DNA of 64,000 nt from JALOLG01 sp963776935 (GCA_963776935.1 CAVZOP010000003.1:186001-250000), one strand, 5' to 3'. Positions 17,616 through 27,020 are shown, counted from the first letter of the stretch. A program made the numbers and translations. Notes: generated by a model not told the origin, from the sequence alone.

Positions 17616-18855
17616 GCCTGTGTCCTCAACTGATCAACGCAACACGAGCCTGATTGGCGAGCATTTGGTGTCGTCGATCGGGAGGTGTTGGGGTGGTTCG
17701 GTTCTCGGAGGAGGACAAGAAGACGATCTGGGATATGCGCGAGGCCGGGGTGCCGGTCAAGCGCATCGCCAAGCATCTGGGACGACAGAACTCGTCGTTG
17801 CGGAAGTTCATCGCCGATGCCGGCGGGAGGCGTCCGACGTGCTCGGGAACGGTCTGAGCTTCGGTTGTCGCTCGCGGAGCGTGAGGAGATCTCTCGGGGT
17901 CTGGCCGCTGGGCTGGTCGTTTCGGTTGATCGCTCGCGGGATGGGCCGGTCGGCGTCGACGATCTGTCGGGAGGTGAACGTCAACGGCGGCCGGGCGAAG
18001 TATCGGGCGTTGCCCGCCGATCGCGCAGCACAACGCCGGGCGTTGCGACCCAAGCGAGCGAAGCTCGCCCAGTGCCGGCGGCTCCGCAGCGTCGTGGAGC
18101 GCAAGCTCGAGGCGCGGTGGTCGCCGGAACAGATCTCGGGGTGGTTGGCTGAGCAGTATCCCAACGACCCGGAGATGCGCGTGTCGCACGAGACCATCTA
18201 TCAGTCGCTGTTCGTGCAGAGCCGAGGGCGCTGCAGCAAGGAGCTGCATGCGTGTTTGCGGACTGGTCGGGCGATGCGCCGAGCCAAGGCCTACACCAAG
18301 GGCGGTGTCGGCCAGGGCCAGCTCCGCGACATGGTGATGATCTCCGAACGTCCGGCCGAGGTCGCGGATCGGGCCGTTCCTGGTCACTGGGAAGGCGATC
18401 TGATCTTCGGCAAGAAGATGACCTCGATCGGGACGCTTGGTCGAGCGTCACAGCCGCTACGTGATCTTGTTGAAACTCCCCAACGGTCATAGTGCACCAG
18501 CAGTCCGCACGGCGATGACCAAGACGGATCTTGACGCTGCCCGCCCAGCTGCGCCGCTCGATCACCTGGGACCAAGGCAAAGAGATGGCCGAACACATCC
18601 AGTTCACGATCGACACCGGAGTGCAGATCTACTTCTGTGACCCGAAGAGTCCCTGGCAACGCGGCAGCAACGAGAACACCAACGGACTGCTTCGCCAATA
18701 CCTCCCGAAGTCCTCCGACCTCTCCCAGTGCACCCAACGTGAGCTCGACGCCATCGCCCGCTCCCTCAACACCAGACCTCGACAGACTCTCGGCTGGATG
18801 ACACCATCACAAGCGTTCGCCAACGCCGTTGCGATGACCGCTTGAGGACACAGCC
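17616..18855 (+). mobile_element. IS30-family insertion sequence
   Basis: A 1,240-base element bounded by imperfect 28-base inverted repeats. The left end reads GCCTGTGTCCTCAACTGATC (17616 on); the reverse complement of the right end reads GGCTGTGTCCTCAAGCGGTC (from 18855). About 23 of 28 positions match. The transposase stop codon lies inside the right repeat, as in other IS30 elements. Target duplications could not be confirmed. Confidence 0.8.
17693..18845 (+). pseudogene. IS30 transposase, frameshifted
   Basis: GTG at 17693 follows GGAGG. N-terminal helix-turn-helix: EEDKKTIWDMREAGVPVKRI; then IARGMGRSASTICREVNVNG; then RWSPEQISGWLAEQYP and VSHETIYQSLFVQSRG. The DDE catalytic core follows: GHWEGDLIFGK (Asp), SITWDQGKEMAEH (Asp), and SPWQRGSNENTNGLLRQYLP (Glu). 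These lie in three different frames with shifts near 17850-17930, 18440 and 18530, so as written no active transposase would be made. The motifs themselves are undamaged, so sequence error is possible. Confidence 0.88.
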
Positions 18856-19017
18856 GGTAGGTGGACGCGGCTCGGCATCGCGACTCCGAGCATCTGTGGC
18901 CAAGACCGAGGCTGAAAGCGGCTCATCGCTTCCACAGCCGCGAGTGCGCGGGGCTGCTAGAACACGATGCGTGGCCGAGCTTTGGGGTGGCGCTTACGAA
19001 CAGGTCGCCCGTCGAGC

Positions 19018-19782
19018 ATGAAGCGTCGCGTCGGGCAACGCCTTCGAACGAAGGCGAGGAATCGACGCCTCGAGGTATTGCAGGAGAAGTGGAAGCCCCT
19101 GGCACTGATTGCGTTGTCGGGGCTCGGCCTCGGCGCTGGTACCGCTCTCTTCTTCGGTGCGTTCTACGGGCGATTCGCCGCCGGAGTGGCTTTCGGCTTC
19201 TACGCGGGGGCGATGGCGATGCTCATCTATGTAGCGTTCCGCGAACTTGACGACGAGGGTAGGCGGCTGTGGACTGGCCTGGAGGGCGAGGAACAGACGG
19301 CGAGGCAACTCCGCAAGTTGCGCCGGCGGGGCTGGCGCACGGTACACAACATTCAGTTTGAAGGCTTCGACGTGGACCACGTCGCCGTCGGACCAGGTGG
19401 ACTGGTGGTCGTTGATACGAAGGCCGGTGACGCGCCATGGACCTGGTATGAGGAACGAGAGATGCCTCGCAAGTGGGTTTACCAGGTTCGCCGGAACGGC
19501 CTTCACACCCGCAGTCTCGTCAGGCAGCTGACCGGTGTCGAAGCGTCCACCACCCTTCTGGTAGCAACGTGGATCAAGAGTGCACCCGACGAACACCGTT
19601 GCATCCAAGACGTGACGATCCTGCCCGGAGGCCAGCTCGTCGAGGCTGTCGTCGGTCTGCCATCGACGATGGACAAGGCGACCGTGAAGAAGATCGCCGC
19701 GTCGCTGGGCGCAAAAGCCCGGCAGTGGGACGAGGTGCGCGGCATCCAGCACGACGGATGGCTCCGTCGGGTCTTGGACTAG
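19018..19782 (+). CDS. NERD-domain (nuclease-related) membrane protein
   Basis: A 254-residue protein. Two membrane spans near residues 27-75 (LALIALSGLGLGAGTALFFG and FAAGVAFGFYAGAMAMLIYV) precede a NERD domain: GLEGEEQTARQLRKLRRRGW, HNIQFEGFDVDHVAVGPGG and VVVDTKAG. The Asp in DVDHVAVG and the D-x-K in VVDTKAG correspond to the PD-(D/E)XK-like acidic and Lys residues, so it may be an active nuclease. NERD proteins often occur in plasmid or defence-like settings. It is the first of three short same-strand genes, each followed by an AACGCCGG repeat core (here at 19832, about 50 bases past the stop). Confidence 0.83.
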   Translation: MKRRVGQRLRTKARNRRLEVLQEKWKPLALIALSGLGLGAGTALFFGAFYGRFAAGVAFGFYAGAMAMLIYVAFRELDDEGRRLWTGLEGEEQTARQLRKLRRRGWRTVHNIQFEGFDVDHVAVGPGGLVVVDTKAGDAPWTWYEEREMPRKWVYQVRRNGLHTRSLVRQLTGVEASTTLLVATWIKSAPDEHRCIQDVTILPGGQLVEAVVGLPSTMDKATVKKIAASLGAKARQWDEVRGIQHDGWLRRVLD

Positions 19783-19975
19783 CACCACCTCGACGTTGGC
19801 ACGGGGTCGGCCGCGAACACCTGCCGTCCCAGAACGCCGGATCGTGGGCCCGGTCAGGTCGGTGACCGCCGCCGCGCCGCGCTGGTCGTCGATCGGTATC
19901 AGATCTCGTTGAGACCGCAAGACCGGCGGGCCAGTCCGACGCTGGCAGGACGAACTCCCCGAGGCGACCGTCGCG

Positions 19976-20233
19976 ATGCTCGTCGACTTCGGCGACGACA
20001 TCGTCCGGTCGGGGCACAACAGCGTCGACAGCGCGAAGGACTACCGGGGTTACGTTGATCAGGCGCTCGTGCTGCTCGAGGAGGGCACCGCCTGGGCGGA
20101 CCTCGACAGCAACGTGAAGTCCGGGTGCAGGTCGTTCATGCGCTGGGCGAAGACGGCCCGGCCGGGGAGCCCAGCGCGGCAGGCCGGTCTCGACACGGCC
20201 CGGCAGGCCTTCGCGGCGGCCGGCGCACGCTGA
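19976..20233 (+). CDS. Hypothetical protein
   Basis: An 85-residue acidic-helical protein (DFGDDIVRSGHNSVDSAKDY ... NVKSGCRSFMRWAKTARPG). In-frame bases before the ATG read RRWQDELPEATVA after a stop at 19910, so the real protein may start upstream or have lost its N-terminus. No family recognised. Eleven bases past its stop comes the CCCCAGAACGCCGGG repeat core. Confidence 0.5.
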   Translation: MLVDFGDDIVRSGHNSVDSAKDYRGYVDQALVLLEEGTAWADLDSNVKSGCRSFMRWAKTARPGSPARQAGLDTARQAFAAAGAR

Positions 20234-20348
20234 ACCCCGCGCCGCTGCCCCAGAACGCCGGGTCGGTGCGGGCGGAAGCCCCGACCTCACCGATGCGATG
20301 CGCGCGACGCCAGATTCACAACTGCGACGGCCGGGAATAGTCGACGAC

Positions 20349-20705
20349 ATGGCCAGCTACGCGCTGAACGAATCGGCGGTGGGGCGGGCTCGCGAGCTCA
20401 TCGAGGCCCGCCAGTACGTCCTCGATAGCGACTGGGGCGAGGTCCAACCGAACGCAGAAGTGCAGAACTCCTATCTCGAGCGGCATTCATGGGACGAATA
20501 CGCACTGTGGCACCTTGGCTTGACCGAAGGCGCTACCGAGGGGACCAAGGCGCGCTACGCCTTCGTGTTCGGTGACTTTCGCCGGGTGCATCGAAGCGGG
20601 CTGATCGCCTGCGTTTATCGCGCGTCGGAGTGGCGTCACAAGGCCGTGGAGCTGGCCGCGGACGACCTGCTGCAGCATCTCGACCGAGCGTCGGGTACCG
20701 CGTGA
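20349..20705 (+). CDS. Conserved hypothetical protein
   Basis: A 118-residue protein. The stretch VLDSDWGEVQPNAEVQNSYL, then HSWDEYALWHLGLTEGA and KARYAFVFGDFRRVHRSGLI, is a pattern I recall from a common uncharacterised actinobacterial family. The Trp/Tyr/His-rich middle suggests a compact helical fold. No function is known. ATG at 20349 is chosen because the family starts MxSYxLN. A degraded form of the repeat core (CCCGAAACGCTGGCTG) follows at 20836. Confidence 0.65.
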   Translation: MASYALNESAVGRARELIEARQYVLDSDWGEVQPNAEVQNSYLERHSWDEYALWHLGLTEGATEGTKARYAFVFGDFRRVHRSGLIACVYRASEWRHKAVELAADDLLQHLDRASGTA

Positions 20706-21544
20706 AAGCCGTGGGACGCCACCGAGCGCTTCGCCTTCCAGCCGGGTCAAGTACTCGATACCCGACTCGTCGCGTTCTACCGTTCACTATCCGTCGCGTC
20801 TCCGACCGACGCAGGGTTTCGCGAAACGCAGGGTGTCCCGAAACGCTGGCTGCTGGCTAAGACGTGCGTCATCAGGTCGGCGCAGGCTCACACTCGCAGT
20901 ACTCAGGCGCGTTGTGGCACTTGCTGCACAGCGGCGGCAAAGTTGAGTGTCGTTGTGACTCTTGCTTTCGCTGTATCCGGGAAAGGCAACGCGTCGAACG
21001 AAACTGTATGCGTCGACTGCAAACGAGCTCGGCGTCTCGTAATCGGCGTGCACATCGATGTTGGCGCTTCGGCGCGCTCGGGCGCGACGGGAATGGAGAC
21101 GCGCCGTGCCAAAGATCGCAGACGACCGGGGCAGTTACGTCCGTCCAACGCCGATCCGTCGAGCGGGTTCGCCGGTGACAGCTTGTCGGGTCGTCGACGG
21201 GTTCGGGTTCGCTCGATCCTGAGCCCGTAAGCCGTCGAGGTACTCGTCGGGCATCGCACCTAGGTAGGCCGCCTGCCAGGCCCGCTCGTGGACGCGTGAA
21301 TGGCGTCGGCGTCCTCAACCGCCGCAGGCTGGATCGTGAATGCACCGCGTACATCGTGCCTCGCGGGCCGTGGGACCATGGCTGCCGTTTCGGGCCCGGC
21401 GGTATCTGACGGTCGGCGCGTGCTACCAACGGGGAGTTATCGCACGGGCAGGAGGCTGTCGCGACCCGAGAGCGCCGACGGGATTCGGACGATCGGAATG
21501 GTCCGACTGTGTGTGTAGGGGGTTGCGGGCTGTACACCGGCGCC
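20706..21544. other. Repeat core and remnants; no intact gene
   Basis: About 840 bases with no intact gene. It includes the AAACGCTGG repeat variant near 20840 and, on the minus strand, a short frame ending at 20872 with CSKCHNAPEYCECEP, a zinc-ribbon-like cysteine pattern without a good start. A broken acetyltransferase lies within it (see 21150-21360). Confidence 0.45.
21150..21360 (-). pseudogene. GNAT acetyltransferase, N-terminal remnant
   Basis: On the minus strand FTIQPAAVEDADAIHA in one frame continues as VHERAWQAAYLGAMPDEYLD then GLRAQDRA in another. This is the standard N-terminus of a GNAT enzyme (R-A-W-x-x-A-Y-x-G-x-M-P-D-E-Y-L). After that the similarity stops and the acetyl-CoA motif is absent, so it is a shifted and truncated remnant. 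Confidence 0.55.
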
Positions 21545-22324
21545 GTGATCGATTCGTACTTCCAGTCCGTCGGCTCTGGCGTGGTGCCGTTTGCTCGTGC
21601 TCACGCGCCCTGGGGTGACGACATGCTGCATGGCCGGTTGCTCGGCGGCCTGGCGGCACGGGCGCTCGAAGCCGAGCACGGCGCCCAGGGTTGGCGAGCG
21701 GCGAGGCTCACCGTCGACTTGTTCCGACCAGCCGCGATGGCGCTCGTGGAGATCGACGTGCGACCAATTCGAGCTGGCCGGCGCATCAAGGTCGCCGACG
21801 CGTGGATGCGTTGCGACGGTCACGACGTGGGACGAGCGACGGCGGTCTTCCTGGCCGAGAGCGAAGAACCGCCGGGACGGATCTGGCGGCCGCGGCACGA
21901 GCCGTGGCCCGAGCCCGAGTCGATCGAGACGTCCGAGGCCGGCTCCTCAGACCACGACGGCTGGTGGTTTCGGACTGTGCGGGGCGGCTTCGGCACAGGT
22001 GAGCAAACCCGGGTCTGGACCAGGGAGACGACCCGCCTCGTCGACGACGAGTCGATGTCGCCGTTCGTGCGTACCGCGCTGTCCGGCGACATCGCGTGTC
22101 CGCTCGCGAACAGCAGCGACCAGGGCCTGCATTACATCAACGCTGACTACTCGATGCTGATCGGGCGCTACCCGGTCGGTGAGTGGGTCGGTCTCGAGGT
22201 CGCGCAGCAGATCGACGCGGATGGCATCTCGATGGGCTCGGCCACGCTCGTCGACCGGACCGGACCGTTCGCCACCAGCGGGGGTGTGTCGCTGGCTCGA
22301 CCACCGATGTTGACAGCGCCGTAG
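21545..22324 (+). CDS. Acyl-CoA thioesterase family protein (double hotdog)
   Basis: A 259-residue protein from a GTG start. Two hotdog-like halves: the first has APWGDDMLHGRLLGGLAARA and LTVDLFRPAAMALVEIDVRP with RRIKVADAWMRCDG; the second has INADYSMLIGRYPVGEWVGL and GISMGSATLVDRTGPFATSG. This layout is that of the TesB-like/4HBT_3 thioesterase superfamily, which cleaves acyl-CoA. The end DRTGPFATSGGVSLAR is especially typical. The ribosome-binding site is weak. It stands alone. Confidence 0.8.
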   Translation: MIDSYFQSVGSGVVPFARAHAPWGDDMLHGRLLGGLAARALEAEHGAQGWRAARLTVDLFRPAAMALVEIDVRPIRAGRRIKVADAWMRCDGHDVGRATAVFLAESEEPPGRIWRPRHEPWPEPESIETSEAGSSDHDGWWFRTVRGGFGTGEQTRVWTRETTRLVDDESMSPFVRTALSGDIACPLANSSDQGLHYINADYSMLIGRYPVGEWVGLEVAQQIDADGISMGSATLVDRTGPFATSGGVSLARPPMLTAP

Positions 22325-22456
22325 CTAGTGCTCCAATCACTGTGGTCAGAGCATTAGTTGAGCCGACGTCGCCGCTTCCTCCAACAGGCAATATGCGCTG
22401 CGCCAGGCAAGATTGTGAGATCGTTTTCTCCGATTCCGACTCTCGCGCTCACATGG

Positions 22457-23005
22457 TCAGGGCGTCCGTCGCTCGGTCGCCGTAACGGGGTCGAGTCGGA
22501 GCACGGGGATCCGGCGTTGTGCCGCGTGTGTCTGGTAGCCGGCGAACGGGGGGAACATCTCGATTCCTCGGTGCCAGGCCTGTTCGCGCGCGTGCCCGTG
22601 AAGTTCGTGAGCCTTCACGTCGCTCGTCGCCCGCGCCATGGTGATCGTGGCGTTGGGGTGTGCCTGAAGGTTGCGGTACCAGGCAGGGTGGCGGGGGCGC
22701 CCGAAGTTGGATGCGATCACGACGAGTGCCTTCCCGTCGGGGATCGCGAGCACGGGAACGGTGCGTCGCTGGCCGCTCCTGGCGCCTGTCGTGGTCAGCA
22801 TTGCGATTGGCAGGCCTGACAGCCAGGACGAGAACGTCCATCGGCCGCGGGTGAGTCGGTATACGAGGCGGTCTGACGGATCTTGGATTCGCATGTACAG
22901 CCACCGCACGAGTCGCACTCCGGCGGAACGTCGCACCAACCGCTGGAACATGCTGGCGTCGTCGTACGCCATCGTCGAGGCTCTGCGACTTGTGTTGTGT
23001 TTCAT
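22457..23005 (-). CDS. F420-dependent nitroreductase (Ddn-like)
   Basis: A 182-residue protein of the deazaflavin-dependent nitroreductase family (split barrel). The signature LTTTGARSGQRRTVPVLAIP then ALVVIASNFGRPRHPAWYRN and LQAHPNATI is diagnostic of Ddn/Rv3547-like proteins, where the Ser/Arg-rich TTTGRKSG-like loop and the N-terminal basic helix bind F420. The ATG at 23005 overlaps the stop of the haloperoxidase-like gene as ATGA, so it is the last gene of a three-gene coupled operon. A second ATG at 22972 would give a shorter form. Confidence 0.87.
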   Translation of the reverse strand: MKHNTSRRASTMAYDDASMFQRLVRRSAGVRLVRWLYMRIQDPSDRLVYRLTRGRWTFSSWLSGLPIAMLTTTGARSGQRRTVPVLAIPDGKALVVIASNFGRPRHPAWYRNLQAHPNATITMARATSDVKAHELHGHAREQAWHRGIEMFPPFAGYQTHAAQRRIPVLRLDPVTATERRTP

Positions 23006-24282
23006 GTCGGTAGGAAGAGCGTGTCGGCCACGAGGTCGGCGACGGCCAGCCCGAGCCCGGCGCCGTCAGCCATCGAGCTGCGAAAGTGCAGTCCCGACCA
23101 GACTCGGGCGTCGAGATCCTCGCCGAGTGAGCCGGAGAATCGGTCGTAGTTGCGGGTGGTCCCGGTCACAGTGCTGGACATCGCGAAGGGCACGTCGTCA
23201 GTGCCGAAGAAGGCGGCCAGCGTGGCCGTTATGGCCCCGTTGACGCACCCCGCGCCTGACGGGTATTCGGGGTGGTTGACGGTGAGCAGCGGCGTCCAGG
23301 TGGCGTCGGCCTCGGTGGCGTCGTTGCCGTCGGTGTCGGCGCGCGGGATAGCGTGGCTGGGTCGCCAGAACAGGTAGTGATACTTGGCGTCGAAGCATCC
23401 GATCGTGCCGTCGGCACCGGCGACGTGGACCATGGCCAGCATGCGCGCCGCCTCGCGGTCGTCGAGTCGCTGTTCGGCCGCGATGGCTCGCAGCGTGCGA
23501 CTCCACTGGAGGAACCCGTGCTCGGACCAGAACAGGGCGGTCTCGGTCTGCTTCGCGGTCCGTTGCGTGCTGTCGAGTCGCCCATAGTCCTTGACCTCGT
23601 CGAAGTCGTGGGTGTAGGTGGCGCTGTCCAGGGCTGGGGGGCCATGGGGGCGGAGTTGGTCGGGCGACGACATCGCGAATGGGGTGACGCTGGCGAGGGC
23701 GACGCCGACGGGAGTCGTTGGAGCGACCGGCTCGAACACGCCCGGGCCGGGTGTCGGCTGCACGTACGGCACGACGTCGTCGATGCCGTCGCTGGAGCGT
23801 TGCTGGATGACGGCGTCGGCGACTTGGGTGCCGGCGTCGATACCGTTGAGCGTGGCTCGCGTCCGAGGCAGGGTGTCGAGGTAGGCGCGGTACTGCGCAC
23901 CCACCTCGACGGCCAGGTGGGGTACCCGGGCGACAAGCACGTGGTGCGCTGCGGTGGCGACGGCGGCGGACAGTGATGCGGGGCGACGAACGTCCGGTGT
24001 GGCGGCGTACGGCTGGGAGCCACCTTCTAGTGCGACGACGGTGTCGTGGATGGCGACCGCGACGGTTGCCATCTGGATCTGGGCAGGGCCGGGACCCTGG
24101 CCGGCGGCAACCGTCGATTCAGCGATCGCGGTCCACGTCAGGACCGCGGCGGCACGCGGCCGGCCGTGGCCTGGACGGCCGTTCGAGCCGTCGCGGGCCG
24201 CTGCCGGACTCACGGCCAGGATCAGCGCGAAGGCGAACGCGGCCGCGCCGGCGACGCGGGTGACACGGGAACCATGTTTCAT
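23002..24282 (-). CDS. Vanadium-haloperoxidase/PAP2-like secreted protein
   Basis: A 426-residue protein with a signal peptide (residues 1-29, ending SPAAARD), hence exported. It has two of the three active-site blocks of the vanadium haloperoxidase/PAP2 superfamily: KYHYLFWRP (K-x6-R-P) and RVWSGLHFRSSMADG (R-x3-G-x-H, with the vanadate/phosphate-bound His). The middle block reads HPEYPSGAGC, where the usual PSGH acid-base His is Ala. So binding of vanadate is plausible, but the acid-base residue is missing or supplied by another position. The gene overlaps both neighbours by ATGA, and an F420 enzyme and an FAD oxidoreductase share the operon. Confidence 0.82.
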   Translation of the reverse strand: MKHGSRVTRVAGAAAFAFALILAVSPAAARDGSNGRPGHGRPRAAAVLTWTAIAESTVAAGQGPGPAQIQMATVAVAIHDTVVALEGGSQPYAATPDVRRPASLSAAVATAAHHVLVARVPHLAVEVGAQYRAYLDTLPRTRATLNGIDAGTQVADAVIQQRSSDGIDDVVPYVQPTPGPGVFEPVAPTTPVGVALASVTPFAMSSPDQLRPHGPPALDSATYTHDFDEVKDYGRLDSTQRTAKQTETALFWSEHGFLQWSRTLRAIAAEQRLDDREAARMLAMVHVAGADGTIGCFDAKYHYLFWRPSHAIPRADTDGNDATEADATWTPLLTVNHPEYPSGAGCVNGAITATLAAFFGTDDVPFAMSSTVTGTTRNYDRFSGSLGEDLDARVWSGLHFRSSMADGAGLGLAVADLVADTLFLPT

Positions 24283-25690
24283 CGTTGACCTCCTCTGGGC
24301 TGGGGATGGGTCGGGGGGATGTTGGCGTTGCCCCGAAAACGTTGTCGGGGTCGTAGTTGGCCTTCAACGCAGTGAGCCGTCGCCATTTCTCCGGCCCGTA
24401 CGCGCCCAGCCGCACGCGGTCAGGCGGATCGTCGTCGCTGGCGAAGTTCACATAGACGCCGCGGCTGAACGGCTCGAGCGCGGCGAAGAACTCGCCCACC
24501 CATTCGACGTGGCGGCCGGGCTCTGGATCGTCGGGAAGCCACGCGGCGGCGATGTTGATGTCGTGGGAGGCGTCACGTCCGCTGAAGGCGGTCGCCGCTT
24601 CGTCCACCCGCCCAACGGCGCCGCCGAGCGTGAAGATCGGCACCGTCGAGAGCGGGGACGTGATCGCTGCGGCGTGCTCGACGATCCGGTCGATCAGGTC
24701 GTCCCCGAGCGGAGGCAGGCGATGTGATCGCCAGTGGTAGTGGTTCCCATGCTGCGCCGCGGCGTCGAACATCTGCTGGTGCGTGACGTACGGCTTCGAG
24801 CCGACCAGGTCGAGGACGGGCTTTCCGAAGCGACGGACGTCGGCGACCACACGCTCGCCCTCGTCGATCGGTCCCGCGTAGCAGACCACCACGGCGACGA
24901 TGGGACGGCCGTGCAACTCGGACGGGAGCGCGGGCACGGCCGGTGCGAGACGCAGGTTGGCCATGATCCCGAGCTCATCGGGCGCCGCCGCGGCGACATC
25001 GCGGAGGAGGGCGAGCACGTCGGCGGCGTCGTCCATCTCCCACGCCACCAACCCGGCGAGGATCTCGGGCCCGAGCGGATGCAGGCCGAGCTCGAACGAG
25101 GTGACGATCCCGAAGTTGCCGCCGCCACCCCGCAACCCCCAGAAGAGGTCCTCGTTCTCGTCATTGCTGGCGAGCACGACCTGCCCGTCGGCGGTGACGA
25201 CATCGGCCGACATCAGGTTGTCGATCGTGAGGCCGAAGCGTCGCATGAGGTGTCCGATGCCGCCGCCGAGCGTCAGTCCGCCGACACCGGTGTGGCTCAC
25301 GATTCCGCCGGTGGTCGCCAGCCCGAACGTCTGGCTCTCGCGGTCGAGATCGGCGTTCAGGCAACCACCCTGGACGTGGATGGTCGACGTCGTCGGATCG
25401 ACACGCGTGCCGGTCATGGCCGACAGGTCGATGACGATGCCGTCATCGCACACGGCGTGTCCGGCAACGGAGTGCCCACCGCCACGCACCGCGACCGCTA
25501 GGTCGTGTGTTCGGGCGTGGCGCACCGCGGCTGTGACGTCGGCGGTGCCCGTGCAGCGCGCGATGAGGCGCGGACGACGATCGACGGCGCCGTTCCAGAC
25601 GCGACGGGCCTGGTCGTAGACGTCGTCGGCGGGAGTGATGACGGCGCCGTGGAACCCGTCGATCACGACATCGTTGGCGAGAATGGTCAT
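24279..25690 (-). CDS. FAD-binding oxidoreductase (BBE type), one shift near the C-terminus
   Basis: An ~470-residue berberine-bridge/FAD_binding_4 oxidoreductase. VRGGGHSVAGHAVCDDGIVI carries the His for covalent FAD; HTGVGGLTLGGGIGHLMR is the second FAD segment; GLRGGGGNFGIVTSF is the third. The BBE tail is KWRRLTALKANYDPDNVF, after which the family reads RxNxNIPP. As given the frame runs on to 24119, but adding one C or G in the run at 24331-24336 restores NVFRGNANIPP and a stop TGA that overlaps the next ATG (ATGA at 24279-24282). I therefore place the end at 24279. Start 25690 is the family start (MTILANDVVIDGF). Confidence 0.85.
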
Positions 25691-25776
25691 GCCACCAGCA
25701 TCCGCGCCCGCCGGCGGCGCGGCTAGTACTGGTTCAGTAGCTGCACGACGACGAGCCTGCACTTACGCTTTTCGAC
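25691..25776. promoter_or_regulatory. Divergent promoter region, FAD operon / HxlR gene
   Basis: An 86-base gap between the two starts. TAGTACTGG and CAGTAGCTG near 25725-25745 form a loose inverted pair that could be the regulator's operator. No clear -10/-35 pair could be assigned. Confidence 0.35.
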
Positions 25777-26445
25777 ATGACGGGGTATGGCCAGTTCTGT
25801 CCGATCGCCGTCGCCGCGGAGGTGCTCGCTGAGCGATGGAACGTCCTCGTGATCCGAGAGTTGCTCTACGGCAGCCAGCGCTTCAACGACCTGCGTCGCG
25901 GCCTGCCGCTCATGTCTCCGTCGATGCTCTCCAAGCGCCTCAAGACCCTCGAACGCGCCGGCCTCGTCACACGACGCACCGACCCTGACGGCAGCGTCGC
26001 ATACGTGCCGACGGATTCTGCTGAGGAGCTGCGCCCGATCCTCGGCTCCATTGCCGACTGGGGGCTGAGGTGGAGCCGAGGTGTGCTCGACCCCCAGAAC
26101 TTCGACGCCAGCCTGCTGATGTGGGACATCCACCGCAAGGTCGTTCCTGAGGCGTTCCCCCCAGACCGCGTCGTGGCCGAGTTCCGCCTCCGCGGCGCGA
26201 GCCGCGGCAAGAATCGATACTGGCTCGTGCTCGACGACGGCGCCGCCGATCTGTGCCTCGTCGACCCGGGTTTCGACGTCGACGTGCTCGTCGAGGCCCA
26301 CATGCGGACACTTGTCGCCTACTGGTTGGAGAAGATCGAGTTCGACGACGCCATCCGATCCGGAGACGTCCAACTCACGGGCCCCCGACACCTCCTCCGA
26401 AGCTTCCCGACCTGGTTCCGCCGGTGCGGCGTCGCCGCCCATTGA
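25777..26445 (+). CDS. HxlR-family regulator with SCP2-like C-terminal domain
   Basis: A 222-residue protein. The HxlR winged helix is clear: CPIAVAAEVLAERWNVLVIR, ELLYGSQRFNDLRRGLP and MSPSMLSKRLKTLERAGLV, with the family's N-terminal Cys. The C-terminal 120 residues (LMWDIHRKVVPEAFPPDRVV ... GADLCLVDPGFDVDVLVE) resemble the SCP2/sterol-carrier-like extension found in some actinobacterial HxlR proteins, which may bind a lipid-like ligand. It is divergent from the FAD/haloperoxidase/F420 operon and is probably its regulator. Confidence 0.87.
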   Translation: MTGYGQFCPIAVAAEVLAERWNVLVIRELLYGSQRFNDLRRGLPLMSPSMLSKRLKTLERAGLVTRRTDPDGSVAYVPTDSAEELRPILGSIADWGLRWSRGVLDPQNFDASLLMWDIHRKVVPEAFPPDRVVAEFRLRGASRGKNRYWLVLDDGAADLCLVDPGFDVDVLVEAHMRTLVAYWLEKIEFDDAIRSGDVQLTGPRHLLRSFPTWFRRCGVAAH

Positions 26446-26712
26446 CGAACCGTCGACCATTCCCCTTCCGGGACCCGACTGGGCGTGGAGTGACGATGGC
26501 GTGATCGGCACGACGTAGAGGTTCGCCGTCGACGTGGCGAGCGTGCACGTGATGCACTAGCGATGTACCGTGCGCGTGGTGGTCGTCTCGTCATGCGCGA
26601 CGACCATCAGGGCAATCTTCGCTCGTCTGGACGCGTGCGTGTCCGGTCTGGCGGGGGGCGGAGCCCGCCAGATGCTAGCGGGACGTGAGATCATGGCGCC
26701 GGGCGACAGACC

Positions 26713-27020
26713 ATGGGAGTGATCGACGAGCCTGCCCCAGTCCGGATGTTCGCTACGGCCGTTCAGGTGCCCGCAGTCGAACGTCGGGCACGACGGGTTG
26801 GCGATACCGACCTCTGGTCTGCGTTCCGGGTCGACGAGCAGTTGCGACCGTTCGCAGACACGTTCACGATCCTCGGGCCGGATTCTCGCCTCTGGTTGTT
26901 CTCCTCGAACCCAGCAAACATGACCCCGACCTCGTCGTGTCCGTGGTGGCCGCTCTCTACTCGTTCGAGCTCGCCGCCGTGGTCGATGAAGACCCGCTGG
27001 GCACGCGTCCGAGTAGTTGA
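26713..27020 (+). pseudogene. Hypothetical protein, frameshifted
   Basis: From MGVIDEPAPVRMFATAV through DTDLWSAFRVDEQLRPFADT and ILGPDSRLWLFSSNP the frame is good. It then moves to another frame for DPDLVVSVVAALYSFELAAV and VDEDPLGTRPSS, ending at 27020. One base shift near 26905 joins them into a ~102-residue protein. The family is not recognised. The first half has the look of a small mixed alpha/beta domain. Confidence 0.5.

Noticed and set aside
9441..20860. Canonical integron attC sites at repeats A and the AACGCCGG cores
   Set aside because: The ends lack the RYYYAAC/GTTRRRY core pairs, genes on both strands are involved, and no integron integrase is in the window. Kept only as 'cassette-like'.
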